Below, piece after piece: positions 27,514 to 37,534 of a stretch of 64,000 nt of DNA (positions are counted from its first letter, which is position 1; each line of letters opens with the position of its first letter). The position numbers and the translations under genes are program-made. Where the stretch lies: the NCBI RefSeq assembly GCF_013114595.1, contig NZ_VTXE01000007.1, positions 62,001-126,000 of the forward strand, read 5' to 3'. The notes below the pieces were generated by a model. That model saw nothing but the letters and a program-made list of their open reading frames with translations. It searched no databases and was not told where the DNA came from. The DNA is from Vibrio sp. 99-8-1. GTDB taxonomy: Bacteria > Pseudomonadota > Gammaproteobacteria > Enterobacterales > Vibrionaceae.

Positions 27514-28746
27514 TTAACCTGCGTATGACGGTAAGTAACCGGCCATAGACATAAAGTGGAATAGTGCAGTACAAGTACCAAATGCGATAAGTGCATAAAT
27601 CAATGCATTACCACCCGGTGTTTTAAAGTCATCAGCGATTTCAGCTTCACCGTTTGCTTTAGATTGTGCGCGTGATTTACGAACCAACAGAGCAGGGATG
27701 ATACATGTCCATACTGTGGCTACTGCGCCGGCATAACCGATAGCGATAACAAATCCAAATGGGAACAGTAAAGAAAGTACAAGTGGTGGAATAAAGGTTA
27801 CTGCCCACGCTTTAGTACGACCTTGACGGTTGTTCTCAAACTTGAAGAAATCAGCAAGGAAGTCAAATACACCCAAGCCTACACCAATAAATGATGACAA
27901 AATTGCTGCCATTGAGAACATGCTGATTGCGTTAGATACTTTGTCAGAGTCAATCACGTTGCTTAGTGCTGCAAGTAACGCATCAACGTCTCCACCTTTT
28001 TCGATAACAGGACCAAATTGATCGCGAGGTAAGTTACCGTATACAGATACAATCCATAGTGCATATAAGGTAAGTGCGATAAGCGTACCGTACATTAAAG
28101 CTTTGCTCGCTGTGCGCTCAGAGCCGTAGTAATCACGCATTGATGATACTGAGTGGTGGTAGCCAAAAGAAGCCAATGCAACAGAGAATAGGCCAAATAC
28201 GTAAGGACTGTAAGAGCTAGTTGTGCTGCCTGTATCCAGTATCGTACCAATATCGACTTTGATTGCGAGTCCAGATACACCAAAGACAAAACTCAATGCC
28301 ATAAAGGAGATTAGAACAACAGAAATACGGTCAACGGCTCTGGTGGAGTGCCATACTAATAATGAAAATACCAACACAAAAAGGATGGAAGCCAATTTGC
28401 TGTCAAGACCAAGTACATCTTGCAGAATAAGGCCAGAAGTTGTGATATAGGCATATAAAAGAATGCCACCAACAAAGTAAACCGCTAGGTTGTTAATAAA
28501 GTTAACTTTTTCACCGAGGAGATCTTTAGTTACCGTATCAAAGGAAACTTTAAAATCGTATTTTTTGAATGTCTCTAATAGCATCCAGCCTGACATGGTC
28601 ATTAAAACCATAGTCAATAGAATAACGAGTAGAGTCCAGATGGTCCATGCGCCAGCACCTGCACTAGGTAAACCTAGCATGCCAGCACCCACACAGACAC
28701 TCGCAATTATGCAAGAGCCACCAATAATCGAAGGTTCTTTTTTCAT
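27514..28746 (-). CDS. tnaB: Tryptophan/aromatic amino acid permease, TnaB-type
   Basis: A 410-residue HAAAP-family transporter with about eleven membrane helices, beginning GGSCIIASVCVGAGMLGLPSA, the conserved substrate-binding first helix. TnaB imports tryptophan in symport with protons. It follows tnaA by 63 bp, the classical tnaAB order, and a short GGGGAG/CTCCCC hairpin (28776-28793) lies between them. Mtr would be the other family candidate, but position favours TnaB. Confidence 0.92.
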   Translation of the reverse strand: MKKEPSIIGGSCIIASVCVGAGMLGLPSAGAGAWTIWTLLVILLTMVLMTMSGWMLLETFKKYDFKVSFDTVTKDLLGEKVNFINNLAVYFVGGILLYAYITTSGLILQDVLGLDSKLASILFVLVFSLLVWHSTRAVDRISVVLISFMALSFVFGVSGLAIKVDIGTILDTGSTTSSYSPYVFGLFSVALASFGYHHSVSSMRDYYGSERTASKALMYGTLIALTLYALWIVSVYGNLPRDQFGPVIEKGGDVDALLAALSNVIDSDKVSNAISMFSMAAILSSFIGVGLGVFDFLADFFKFENNRQGRTKAWAVTFIPPLVLSLLFPFGFVIAIGYAGAVATVWTCIIPALLVRKSRAQSKANGEAEIADDFKTPGGNALIYALIAFGTCTALFHFMSMAGYLPSYAG

Positions 28747-28809
28747 GTTAAACGCCCTATAAAACTAAAAAAAGGGGGAGCAAAATACTCCCCAAAATCG
28801 AGTAAGTTA

Positions 28810-30216
28810 TTAAACTTCTTCTAAACGAGCAGTGAAGTGACGAAGTACTGCTGGCTCATAAGTTAAACGCAAGCCTTTCACTGTATGTGCATTTTCAAGA
28901 ACATCTTTAAATGCATCAACAATGTAATCACAGTGTGATTTAGTGATAGTCATACGTGGAACAGTCAAGCGTAGTAGTTCCATCGGCGCTTCAATTTGCT
29001 TGCCGTCGCGGTCACGACCTAATAGAAGTGAACCAATTTCTACAGCACGGATACCACCTAGTTCATACAACTTACAAGCAAGTGCGTGTGCAGGGAATTG
29101 ATCGCCTGGAATGTGTGGAAGAAGACGACCAGCATCAACGAATACTGCGTGTCCACCAGCCGTTTGACAAGGAACACCAATTTTTTCTAACTCGTTGGCT
29201 AGGTAAGCAATTTGGCTAATACGGTAAGCAAGGTAATCTTGATCTTGACCGTCGTATAGGCCGCGTGCCAATTCTTCAATCGCCTGACCAGAAAGACCAC
29301 CGTAAGTTGGGAAACCTTCCATAGGAACACAACGAGAACGACACTCAGTGAACTCGTCTAGGTAAGTGTCATCTTTAACACATAGCAGACCACCGATACG
29401 AACCATGGCATCTTTCTTCGCAGACATCGCTAGCATATCAGCGTATTGATACATTTCTTTTACGATTTCGCCGATAGACTTGTCTTGGTAACCTTCTTCA
29501 CGTTGTTGGATGAAGTAAGCATTTTCGCAGAAACGAGCAGAGTCCATAATAACTGGAATCTCAAAACGTTGAGCTACTTCATATACCGCTTTTAGGTTTG
29601 CCATTGAAACAGGTTGGCCGCCCGCTGAATTGTTAGTGATGGTAGAGATAATGGTATAAACGTTTTGTGGACCTTTTTCTTCGATAGTTGCCACAAGCTT
29701 ATCAATATCAAAGTTACCTTTAAATGGGTGGTAAGTACCTGTATCCATACACTCGTCGATAACAACATTCACGGCTACAGCACCGTTGATTTGAGTATGA
29801 CCTTGAGTGGTATCGAAGTGCCAGTTAGAGATAGATACTGGCTCTGTCATGCCTTTTTCACGCTTACGTTTTTCAATTAGCGTTGGGATGATTAGCTGTT
29901 CAGCACCACGACCTTGGTGAGTAGGGATAGTGTGCTTATAACCAAAGATATCTTCTACAGCAGCAGACAATTTGTAGTATGACTTAGAACCAGCATAAGC
30001 TTCGTCCCCTAGCATACCAGCTGCAAGCATTGTGTTAGTAATCGCACCAGTACCTGAGTCGGTTAATAGGTCAATAAATACATCTTCTGATCTTAGTGCG
30101 AATGGGTTCATGCCAGATTCTTTGATCGCTTCCTGACGCTCTTCTAGTGTTTTAAGAACAATTGGTTCAACAACGCGGATACGGAATGGTTCTGGAAGAT
30201 GTTTAATATTACTCAT
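28810..30216 (-). CDS. tnaA: Tryptophanase
   Basis: Tryptophanase splits L-tryptophan into indole, pyruvate and ammonia with PLP. At 468 residues it is near E. coli TnaA (471). [22 protein letters not shown] and [13 protein letters not shown] contain the PLP-contacting residues, and [13 protein letters not shown] holds the Schiff-base lysine. AAGGGTAATATCATG gives a ribosome binding site. It heads tnaA-tnaB-ridA and is preceded by two leader-peptide ORFs, so transcription is probably tryptophan-induced by anti-termination. Indole is also a biofilm signal in Vibrio. Confidence 0.97.
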   Translation of the reverse strand: MSNIKHLPEPFRIRVVEPIVLKTLEERQEAIKESGMNPFALRSEDVFIDLLTDSGTGAITNTMLAAGMLGDEAYAGSKSYYKLSAAVEDIFGYKHTIPTHQGRGAEQLIIPTLIEKRKREKGMTEPVSISNWHFDTTQGHTQINGAVAVNVVIDECMDTGTYHPFKGNFDIDKLVATIEEKGPQNVYTIISTITNNSAGGQPVSMANLKAVYEVAQRFEIPVIMDSARFCENAYFIQQREEGYQDKSIGEIVKEMYQYADMLAMSAKKDAMVRIGGLLCVKDDTYLDEFTECRSRCVPMEGFPTYGGLSGQAIEELARGLYDGQDQDYLAYRISQIAYLANELEKIGVPCQTAGGHAVFVDAGRLLPHIPGDQFPAHALACKLYELGGIRAVEIGSLLLGRDRDGKQIEAPMELLRLTVPRMTITKSHCDYIVDAFKDVLENAHTVKGLRLTYEPAVLRHFTARLEEV

Positions 30217-30418
30217 GATATTACCCTTAATTTAATTGTATGTATAAAGTGAAGTTAAATAAATTTTAATTATATTAACAATCACTTTTTTAATATGTTT
30301 CTAAACGAATTTTTTACTGTTTTATCTAAGTTAAATAATTTTTAGGCGTAACAACTCGCGCTAATTAATTAAATAACGTAAATAAAGGATTTGATTGTAT
30401 GGCTTTAATAGCCCGATG

Positions 30419-30526
30419 TTATCGTCGCGACGTTATCGGGAAGTAGTCCGAGATTTTTCCATCTTCGTTGTACCAAGTTTTACCTCGATACAATGAAATA
30501 GATTGCCATTTAAGATACATGTTCAC
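30419..30526 (-). CDS. tnaC: TnaC-like leader peptide, proximal copy
   Basis: A 35-codon ORF 202 bp before tnaA, starting with GTG at 30526 (an in-frame ATG at 30520 is the alternative). It contains WYNEDGKISDYFP at residues 18-30. E. coli TnaC has Trp12, Asp16 and Pro24 as the residues essential for tryptophan-induced ribosome stalling; here Trp18, Asp22 and Pro30 keep exactly that spacing. Five residues (ITSRR) follow the proline, as in some TnaC variants that do not end at Pro. AGGTCTACA precedes the GTG. The stop codon lies inside an inverted repeat CCCGAT...ATCGGG (30411-30439). Confidence 0.85.
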   Translation of the reverse strand: MNMYLKWQSISLYRGKTWYNEDGKISDYFPITSRR

Positions 30527-30664
30527 ACTGTAGACCTATATGAAAATCAATGGGTTAAATTCACATAACTAGTTGTTCTTAAAGAGTTTTCTTTAAGTTT
30601 CTAGTTTAGTGGTGGATAAATTATACTTAACAGGAATAACGCCAAATACAAAAGTACTTGATGT

Positions 30665-30766
30665 TTAGTAGAACGAAGGAAGGTCGAAAGATAATCTGTG
30701 ATCAACGTTATACCACGCTAACAAAGTTAGCAGCGCGTATGATTGCCATCTGAGGTACAAATTCAT
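30665..30766 (-). CDS. tnaC: TnaC-like leader peptide, distal copy
   Basis: A 33-residue ORF 138 bp upstream of the first. Its N-terminus MNLYLRWQS matches MNMYLKWQS of the proximal copy, and WYNVDHRLSFDLP at residues 18-30 again has Trp18, Asp22 and Pro30 with E. coli TnaC spacing. Three residues (SFY) follow the Pro. The two ORFs are diverged (roughly 40% identity by eye) but align without gaps, so they look like an old tandem duplication kept under selection. Confidence 0.82.
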   Translation of the reverse strand: MNLYLRWQSYALLTLLAWYNVDHRLSFDLPSFY

Positions 30767-30853
30767 ATTGTAAATCCTATTTTAAAGCAACGTTATCAAA
30801 GAATGGTCAGAGTATCCTATAGTGGAAAAAATAAAACTATGCTAGTTGTCAAT

Positions 30854-30875
30854 AAATGTGATCGAATTAAATAAT
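30854..30875 (-). promoter_or_regulatory. Possible CRP site upstream of the tna leader region
   Basis: AAATGTGATCGAATTAAAT has a perfect left half of the CRP consensus (AAATGTGATC) and a poor right half. It is about 90 bp upstream of the distal tnaC start. E. coli tna is CRP-dependent, which supports the reading, but a half-site alone is weak evidence. Confidence 0.4.
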
Positions 30876-30926
30876 TAATCTTAATAATTAAGTTTATTTC
30901 GAGGTATATCTCAATTATTTTGTATT

Positions 30927-32528
30927 TTATGGTGTTATTGATGCATTGAACTGATGACGGGTAACTTGGTTTCGGCCATTTTCTTTAGATTGATAAAGCG
31001 CTTTGTCCGCTGCATCCACTATGACGTTAAAGTCGCCATTTTGTTGAGGGATCATGGTACAAAAACCGATACTAATAGAAACAACGTTAGAAACTTGCGA
31101 ATCTTCATGAGGGATCTGCAAGTCGAGAACCGCGAGTCGACACTTTTCTGCAATGGATTCAGCATTGGTTGTATCAGGAAGAATAAGTGCAAACTCTTCT
31201 CCGCCATATCTGGCAACCAAATCTGATGGACGACTAACCACTCTTTTTAATCTCTTGGCGACACGTTTCAGGCAGAGATCCCCTTCAGGGTGACCATATT
31301 TATCGTTGTAAGGTTTAAAATAGTCAATATCAATAAGGATAAATGAAAGCGCAGTTTTATTGCGATAAGCTAACTGCCACTCTTTCTCCAGTACCCTATT
31401 CATATAGCCTCGGTTTGAAATTCCGGTAAGGCCGTCAGTTCTCGATATTAATGCCAGTTTTTCATTTGCTTCAGTAAGCTCTTGAGTCTGCTCTGCCACA
31501 AGACGTTTAATCGTGCTGGTTCGGTTAGTGAGAATATAGATATACAGTGCGATAGTGACGGAAAAGAGGCAGCCTAAAACAGCAATGACTATCGGCAGTG
31601 ATGTTATTCTGGTGGTCATATAGCTGGTGGTTGGTGTGGCAAGAATACTCCACGTTCTTCCCCATATGTCTGGTAACACCTTTTTATAGTCCAAGCCGTG
31701 GTACGCTTCTTCGTTGGATCTTGATAGATGTTGAAAAAGCACCTCGGATTGTTCAGGTTCACTCTCATCTACCAACGTCATATTAATACCTAGTGGTGTA
31801 TCCGTTAGAGAGGAACTATTAAATATGTCTCTAATTCTGTATACACCTAATACAAACCCTTTTAAGTTATTTTGTCGGTTTTTCTTAGTGATAGAGACTT
31901 CTTTATATACGGGCAAAAACGCCAAAAAGGCTTTTTGTTTGTCGACTGATTGTACTAAGGAAATAGAAGCTGTGGCCATTGGTGAGCCAGAGTCACGAGA
32001 CTCTTCTAACGCCGCTAGGCGTGTTTTACTGGATGCTAAATCGTAACCAATAGCCGCTTCATTGCCGACAATAGGCTCGATAAAATAGACGGGGTAGTGT
32101 ACATCACGCTGTTTAGCGGTAACCATCTCTCCTTGCGTGCGTACTTCTATGAATTCAAAACCGGGAAAATCTTTCTGCTGTGCTTGCTCGTACTTTGCTC
32201 GCATGGGAGCTTTGACGATAGGGATCCACTCTAACGCTTGTATGTCGTCGTGTCGGGCAAGAATTCGTTTTGCTTCTATGCTGAACTCAGATTTTAATGG
32301 GGTTTTATCTTGGTTAAAGAGAATAGATAAAGCTCTCAAGGCTTCAAAGTTAACCACGACAGCACGGTAAAGGGACGCAACTCTAACGTCGACATCATGA
32401 CGAAATTCATTCATAACCGAACTGCGTTCTGAACGATACACAGACCAACTGCTAAATGCAGAAAGGATGAGACCAAATACTATCACTATTAAAGGAATGA
32501 TAAGCGTTCGTTTAAATATACCAGTCAT
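30927..32528 (-). CDS. Membrane diguanylate cyclase with CHASE sensor domain
   Basis: Residues ~8-30 are a membrane helix and ~40-290 a periplasmic CHASE-type sensor. A second helix near 318-340 (LPIVIAVLGCLFSVTIALYIYIL) and a short coiled coil follow. The C-terminal GGDEF domain begins at DGLTGISNRGYMN. The active site is GGEEF, with an RPSD inhibitory site just before it, so c-di-GMP synthesis with product feedback is expected. I placed the start at ATG 32528; an upstream TTG would add four residues. Ligand unknown. Confidence 0.9.
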   Translation of the reverse strand: MTGIFKRTLIIPLIVIVFGLILSAFSSWSVYRSERSSVMNEFRHDVDVRVASLYRAVVVNFEALRALSILFNQDKTPLKSEFSIEAKRILARHDDIQALEWIPIVKAPMRAKYEQAQQKDFPGFEFIEVRTQGEMVTAKQRDVHYPVYFIEPIVGNEAAIGYDLASSKTRLAALEESRDSGSPMATASISLVQSVDKQKAFLAFLPVYKEVSITKKNRQNNLKGFVLGVYRIRDIFNSSSLTDTPLGINMTLVDESEPEQSEVLFQHLSRSNEEAYHGLDYKKVLPDIWGRTWSILATPTTSYMTTRITSLPIVIAVLGCLFSVTIALYIYILTNRTSTIKRLVAEQTQELTEANEKLALISRTDGLTGISNRGYMNRVLEKEWQLAYRNKTALSFILIDIDYFKPYNDKYGHPEGDLCLKRVAKRLKRVVSRPSDLVARYGGEEFALILPDTTNAESIAEKCRLAVLDLQIPHEDSQVSNVVSISIGFCTMIPQQNGDFNVIVDAADKALYQSKENGRNQVTRHQFNASITP

Positions 32529-32621
32529 TAACAACAGCAAACCTTGCAGTAATTTATCTTAACGACAACATTGTCGTGCAATTAGTAGTTTAGAACCTTG
32601 TATGGATAAATGACTAGTTTT

Positions 32622-32664
32622 TTAGAAAAAAAAGCACAAAAATCAATGCGTTTTGTGCTTTCTA
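32622..32664 (-). terminator. Terminator after the M20 amidohydrolase gene
   Basis: AAAGCACAAAA / TTTTGTGCTTT (11-bp perfect repeat, 32631-32641 and 32651-32661). On the minus strand it is followed by a run of eight T, suiting the gene whose stop is at 32737. Confidence 0.85.
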
Positions 32665-32736
32665 TTCATTTTTTGCTTATCTATTGAGCAGTTAAAAGCG
32701 GTTAGCAATTCATACTATGGAAAAAATGAATTCACC

Positions 32737-33912
32737 TTAGCTGGTAGCCAGCTCAATAAAGAGTTGAACACCAATAAGCATGGCATCATCGTCAATGTAG
32801 TAAGGATTGCTGTGCAAGTAATTGTTAATGCCTTTTTTACTATTGCCTACACCTAAAAAGAACATCGCGCCATTTTTATTTTTGCAGGCGTTAATCATTT
32901 CACTGAAATCTTCACTTCCTGTCATGGGTTGGCATTGTTCATTAATGTAATCCGTTGGTACGGTACTTTCCGCTGCACGTAGTACTCGTTGATAAGCTTT
33001 TTTATGGTTGATAACAGCGGGATAACCCGCGACCGCAGAGGTTGTGGTAAATCCTCGTTGATTACTCTCTTCTATCAGCTTCTGAAACTGTTTTTTAAGG
33101 TGTAAATCTGTTTCGCTGTCCATAGCTCGAATTGTTCCGCGGGCAAAAACATAATCTGGAATAGCATTGGCGACCGTTCCGCCATTAAATAGGCCACAGC
33201 CAAAAACCGCAGGCTTAAATGGACTCACCGTCTTTGCTATCAGGTAATCCATCTCGGTGACGATGCGCATGCCTTCCCTTACCGCATCTAACCCCAAATG
33301 TGGGGTAGAGCCGTGGGACGATTTACCATGAACTTCTAATGTCCACGCTGAGCCATAAGAAGACATGATGCCGTTGTTAATGTAAATTCGGCCCCAGTCT
33401 AACGAGGCATCGTTGTGCAGTGCGTATACTTCATCCACGCCTTCCATACACCCCAGCTCTACCATTTTATAAGCACCGGGAACGCGGATGTCTTCCTCTG
33501 CCATCTGGAAGATAAAACGAACATTATACTTTAGCTCTTTTTTGTTTTCGGCCAGATAACAAGCGGTCGTTATGGCGATGGCCATATGGCTATCATGGCC
33601 GCAGTTATGAGCTCTTCCTGAATGAATGGAGGTGTGATCATTATCAGTATGGTCAGGCATATCAAGCCCATCCATATCGGCACGAAAGGCGATACGATCA
33701 AAGCTGTCATCGATAGTTAAATCGACATAAAAACCGGTGTAATCTGCAAACTCAACAATGTCATAGCCTGCTTTTCTCAGCTCTTCTTTGCAATAAGCGG
33801 AGGTTTTATATTCTTCGCCGGATAGCTCTGGAATTCGATGAAGATGATGTCGTACAGAAGTACAATAGTCTCTTAAATTCATTAAGTTATTCTCAATATT
33901 GAAGTTGTGCAT
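32737..33912 (-). CDS. M20-family amidohydrolase (hippurate/N-acyl amino acid hydrolase type)
   Basis: A 391-residue zinc-dependent amidohydrolase. HLHRIPELSGEEYKT, FRADMDGLDMPD, HNCGHDSHMAIAI, FQMAEEDIRVPGA and the late SEDFSEM block are the family metal and catalytic motifs. The internal dimerisation domain is present. Family members release amino acids from N-acyl conjugates (hippurate, N-acetyl amino acids, or indole-3-acetyl conjugates). Substrate cannot be read here. AGGTACTGT precedes the ATG. Confidence 0.87.
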   Translation of the reverse strand: MHNFNIENNLMNLRDYCTSVRHHLHRIPELSGEEYKTSAYCKEELRKAGYDIVEFADYTGFYVDLTIDDSFDRIAFRADMDGLDMPDHTDNDHTSIHSGRAHNCGHDSHMAIAITTACYLAENKKELKYNVRFIFQMAEEDIRVPGAYKMVELGCMEGVDEVYALHNDASLDWGRIYINNGIMSSYGSAWTLEVHGKSSHGSTPHLGLDAVREGMRIVTEMDYLIAKTVSPFKPAVFGCGLFNGGTVANAIPDYVFARGTIRAMDSETDLHLKKQFQKLIEESNQRGFTTTSAVAGYPAVINHKKAYQRVLRAAESTVPTDYINEQCQPMTGSEDFSEMINACKNKNGAMFFLGVGNSKKGINNYLHSNPYYIDDDAMLIGVQLFIELATS

Positions 33913-33952
33913 ACAGTACCTATTAAAAAATCATCAATGACGGCATGATGGA

Positions 33953-35878
33953 TTAATATAATTTAAATTGGCCGACAATCGCTTTTAACTGTCTATTTGC
34001 TGTGGTCAGGTTCACTGATTCAGCGGATGTTGCATCACCTGTCTCGGACAATTGATAAACTATCTCACGAATGGCGGTCACATTTTTAGTGATCTCTTGA
34101 GCAACAGAGCTCTGCTCTTCTGCAGCGGTGGCAATCTGAGTATTCAAGTCATTGATGTGTGTGACAGACTGAGTAATGGTTGCCAGCTCACTGGTGACCT
34201 GAGAGGTATTGTCGGTGGCTTTTTGACAGCTTGATTGAGTCGTGTTCATTGCCAATATGGCTGACTCAGAACCATTGCGTAAATTGGTTAATTTCGCTTC
34301 AATCTCTGCGGTGCTGGTTTGTGTCCTTGCCGCAAGTGCTCTGACTTCGTCAGCGACAACAGCAAATCCTCTTCCTTGCTCACCCGCTCTTGCGGCTTCA
34401 ATGGCGGCGTTAAGAGCTAATAAGTTGGTTTGTTCTGCTATCTCTCCGATGATATTGAGAACATTGGCAATCTCAGCAATGTCTTTTCCTATTGCTTCAA
34501 TACTTCCAGAGGTATTTTCAACATCATCGACCAGTTGAGAAACCGTATTGGAGGTGCTTGTTACTACATTGCTTGAGTTACGTACTTGCTCGTTGGTGTG
34601 ATTGGTGTATTGAGACGCTTGAGAGGCGTTGTTGGCAACTTCATCAACCGTTGTACTCATCTCTTCAATGGCAACCACGATTTGATCCACTTCGGTGGTT
34701 TGCGTGGCTAGTATCTGGCTGTTTTTCTCTGTCTGCTCTCGTAATTGCTCCACGCTGGTAAAGATATAGTCGGAAGATTTTGAGACCTCCAGCATTAGCG
34801 TCTGCAAATTGTCGATGAAGGTATTGATATCTCGAGCGATAAAACCTAAGTCATCTTTGGTTGTTACCTCTAACCGTTGGGTGAGATCACCATTTCCGCC
34901 GGCGAGATCGGCCACGGTTCTTTTTAGGGCATAGATAGGACGGTATAGAATCGAAAGCAGAAAGAACACGGCCACGATACTCAGTACAACAAGAATGGAT
35001 GATGTGAGTGCGGCTGAGAAGAGAGTATCGGAAAGTTGCGCAAAAACCACCTCTTTTTCTACATCAATAATTAAGTACCAGCTAGCGTTGCTGAACTGAA
35101 TTTTTTTAACAAAGAACATAGATTCTTTGTCGTTAATGGTGTGCTCTCCAAACTCAACGTTATCTGAACGGTTGTTTTGCGAGGATAGGGCGGAATAGAC
35201 TTTATTATACGCAGGGAGACGGTTTAGTTTCTCTCCGGCAGATATCTGTTCTGATGATGTTGCGAGTATGGTCGAGTCTTGGTTGATCAAGTAAGCTTGC
35301 GTACCCGGATATGATTTTGTTCTGGCGATTGTTTTGTCAATAATATCTAAGCCAATATCTGCGAGCATTACGCCATTATTGATGGGGCCAACAGCACTAA
35401 TGGACAGTTTATTAGTGAGCTGAACCGTATAAGGGGCAGTGTACACAACGCCGTTGGCGTTTCGGCCTTGAGCATACCAAGGTAGGTCTTTTGGTTGGTA
35501 TCCTTTTGGTGGTTGATTGTTCTGCCATCCGGGGAAATTAACCGACGCATAGGACTCACCCGTTTCAAAGGTGACTTGCAAATTGTCAACGCCACTTGTT
35601 TGAGCTCCTAGCTCCATATTTGTAATATTATGCTCGCCTACGTCGTAGCCTTTTTGATTATAAATTTGGATTACTTTTTCTATCGCGACGGTTTTATTTT
35701 GCATAAAACTCTTAATCGATTCCGATTCTCGCTCTATAAGTAAATGTGTACGTTGAATAGCGTTGTCTTTAATTTCCTTTTCTCTCTCCATATAAGAGAC
35801 AAAACTGACCACGCTGACGGATATAGCCACTAACAGTGATACAGACACCATTAATGATACTTTAAAACCAAGTTTCAT
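33953..35878 (-). CDS. Methyl-accepting chemotaxis protein with dCache sensor
   Basis: A 641-residue chemoreceptor. Helix one is at ~8-30, a double-Cache periplasmic domain spans ~35-280, and helix two is near 285-310. A HAMP domain follows and then the cytoplasmic signalling domain, with the conserved hairpin tip [35 protein letters not shown]. dCache receptors commonly bind amino acids, amines, purines or organic acids. Lying between an amidohydrolase gene and the allantoin cluster, it may sense a related nitrogen compound; that is inference. Confidence 0.93.
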   Translation of the reverse strand: MKLGFKVSLMVSVSLLVAISVSVVSFVSYMEREKEIKDNAIQRTHLLIERESESIKSFMQNKTVAIEKVIQIYNQKGYDVGEHNITNMELGAQTSGVDNLQVTFETGESYASVNFPGWQNNQPPKGYQPKDLPWYAQGRNANGVVYTAPYTVQLTNKLSISAVGPINNGVMLADIGLDIIDKTIARTKSYPGTQAYLINQDSTILATSSEQISAGEKLNRLPAYNKVYSALSSQNNRSDNVEFGEHTINDKESMFFVKKIQFSNASWYLIIDVEKEVVFAQLSDTLFSAALTSSILVVLSIVAVFFLLSILYRPIYALKRTVADLAGGNGDLTQRLEVTTKDDLGFIARDINTFIDNLQTLMLEVSKSSDYIFTSVEQLREQTEKNSQILATQTTEVDQIVVAIEEMSTTVDEVANNASQASQYTNHTNEQVRNSSNVVTSTSNTVSQLVDDVENTSGSIEAIGKDIAEIANVLNIIGEIAEQTNLLALNAAIEAARAGEQGRGFAVVADEVRALAARTQTSTAEIEAKLTNLRNGSESAILAMNTTQSSCQKATDNTSQVTSELATITQSVTHINDLNTQIATAAEEQSSVAQEITKNVTAIREIVYQLSETGDATSAESVNLTTANRQLKAIVGQFKLY

Positions 35879-36108
35879 GGGTGTTCCTTTTTTAAATGAC
35901 GGTAATGTGTTTTTTATTTATTAATTAATTTGAGTTAATGTTAATTATTTACTTGTTGATTGCTAAATGATCGAACGCTTTCTCTACTGATGTCGAAATC
36001 AATTGAGATATATTTGATTAAAAAATTGTTATTGCAGCACAGGTCGTTATATTTTCTCTATGCTGCAATTGGGCATGTTTTATTGCTTAATAAGTCCTAT
36101 TCGAGATA

Positions 36109-37344
36109 TCAACAACTTAATTTGACGGTACAATCTAACAATAGGTTTACGCCTTTATGAATATCCTCTTTATCTGTCTCTTCTTGAGGAACGTGACTAC
36201 GTCCTCCAATACTAGGTACAAATATCATTGCGGTAGGAATGTGAGCGGCAAATATGGCCGCATCATGAAGCGCTCCACTGTGCATCACTTTATAACGATA
36301 TCCTCTCTGTTCAACCTGGTTCTGAATAAGAGAAACAAGGTGATCATCCAGATGAATCGGATTAGAAAAGGCTTTGATCTGATAATCGATATCCAACCCT
36401 CGTTGCTCACCAATGTGATAAAGCTGCTCTTTGAGCGCCTGTTCGGCTTTATGCAATGAAGAGGCTTGGATATCTCTTACATCAAGAGACAGGGTTACTT
36501 TTCGAGGAATGACATTTGCCGCATTGGGGATGCAATCCAGTTTACCTACCGTTGCCACTAATGTTTTTGACAAGCTTTGATTGGCGTATGATTCGACGGT
36601 TTGGATATATTGTGCAGCTCCGGTTAACGCGTCAAATCTTAACGGCATAGGAATGGCCCCAGCATGGTTGGAAACTCCATGGAATGTCATGTCGCAGTTG
36701 TAGCTTCCTGCAATACAGTTGACGACACCGATACTGGTATTTTCTTGCTCTAACACCACCCCTTGTTCGATATGCAGCTCTAGCATGGCGAGATATTGAG
36801 ATGGATCTAAGCGGGTGTCGTTTAGGCTTGTTGGGTCTAAGCCATAGGCCGTCAGTACTTCTGCATAACTGCGGCCATCTCGGTCAGTCAACGCTAATAG
36901 CGTGTCACTGTCCACTTCACCCATTATTAATTTTGAACCGGCCAATGGGCAGCGAAAGTTGATACCTTCTTCTTCAGCAAAACAGGCAATTTCTATGCTG
37001 TTTACAATGCTAAGCTGCTGCTCTTTCATGGTTTGTACCACTTCTAGCCCAGCGATGACGCCAAGAATTCCATCGAGATAACCGCCGTTGACGACGGTAT
37101 CTAGGTGGCTGCCAATGAGAATCTTTTTACTGTCAGGAGAGGAGCCGTACCATGTGGCAAAAATATTACCAATAGCATCCACTCTTGTCTCCAGACCTAG
37201 CTGCTGACATTGAGAAATAAAATAGTCGCAAGCTTGTTTGTATTGCTCTGTGTAAGTGAGGCGCGTAACGCCTTCACCGTGAGTTGCGCTTATCTTCTTT
37301 AAGTGGCTAAGGTGTGTTTCTAGCCTATCTATATTTATTTCCAT
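36109..37344 (-). CDS. allC: Allantoate amidohydrolase (AllC type)
   Basis: AllC hydrolyses allantoate to ureidoglycine, CO2 and ammonia, using two Mn/Zn ions. Family motifs are IGSHLDTVVNGGYLDG, FAEEEGINFRCPLAGSK, LELHIEQGVVLEQ and SGALHDAAIFA. The related N-carbamoyl-L-amino acid and beta-ureidopropionate hydrolases share this fold, but the pathway context favours allantoate. I prefer ATG 37344; GTG at 37359 adds five residues and lies in a duplicated 16-bp segment. It is the last gene of the ureide cluster. Confidence 0.87.
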   Translation of the reverse strand: MEINIDRLETHLSHLKKISATHGEGVTRLTYTEQYKQACDYFISQCQQLGLETRVDAIGNIFATWYGSSPDSKKILIGSHLDTVVNGGYLDGILGVIAGLEVVQTMKEQQLSIVNSIEIACFAEEEGINFRCPLAGSKLIMGEVDSDTLLALTDRDGRSYAEVLTAYGLDPTSLNDTRLDPSQYLAMLELHIEQGVVLEQENTSIGVVNCIAGSYNCDMTFHGVSNHAGAIPMPLRFDALTGAAQYIQTVESYANQSLSKTLVATVGKLDCIPNAANVIPRKVTLSLDVRDIQASSLHKAEQALKEQLYHIGEQRGLDIDYQIKAFSNPIHLDDHLVSLIQNQVEQRGYRYKVMHSGALHDAAIFAAHIPTAMIFVPSIGGRSHVPQEETDKEDIHKGVNLLLDCTVKLSC

Positions 37345-37477
37345 TACAATGTTACTCACTGTTGTTGTTACTCACTGTCGTTGTTAATTTTGTTCTATTT
37401 ACTCTAACCAAGATTTCTACACATATATTATTTGTTACTTTTTCTCCTGCTCTAGCACTGGGATTTTAGAGCAGAGA

Positions 37478-37503
37478 AGCCAGTTGCAATAAAGCAACTG
37501 GCT
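37478..37503 (-). terminator. Hairpin between the NCS1 permease gene and allC
   Basis: Perfect 10-bp repeat AGCCAGTTGC / GCAACTGGCT with a 6-nt loop, 31 nt after the permease stop. There is no T-run, so it may be a 3'-end stabiliser. Confidence 0.6.
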
Positions 37504-37534
37504 ATTGGTCAATCAATTCATGTTTGGCAATTTA

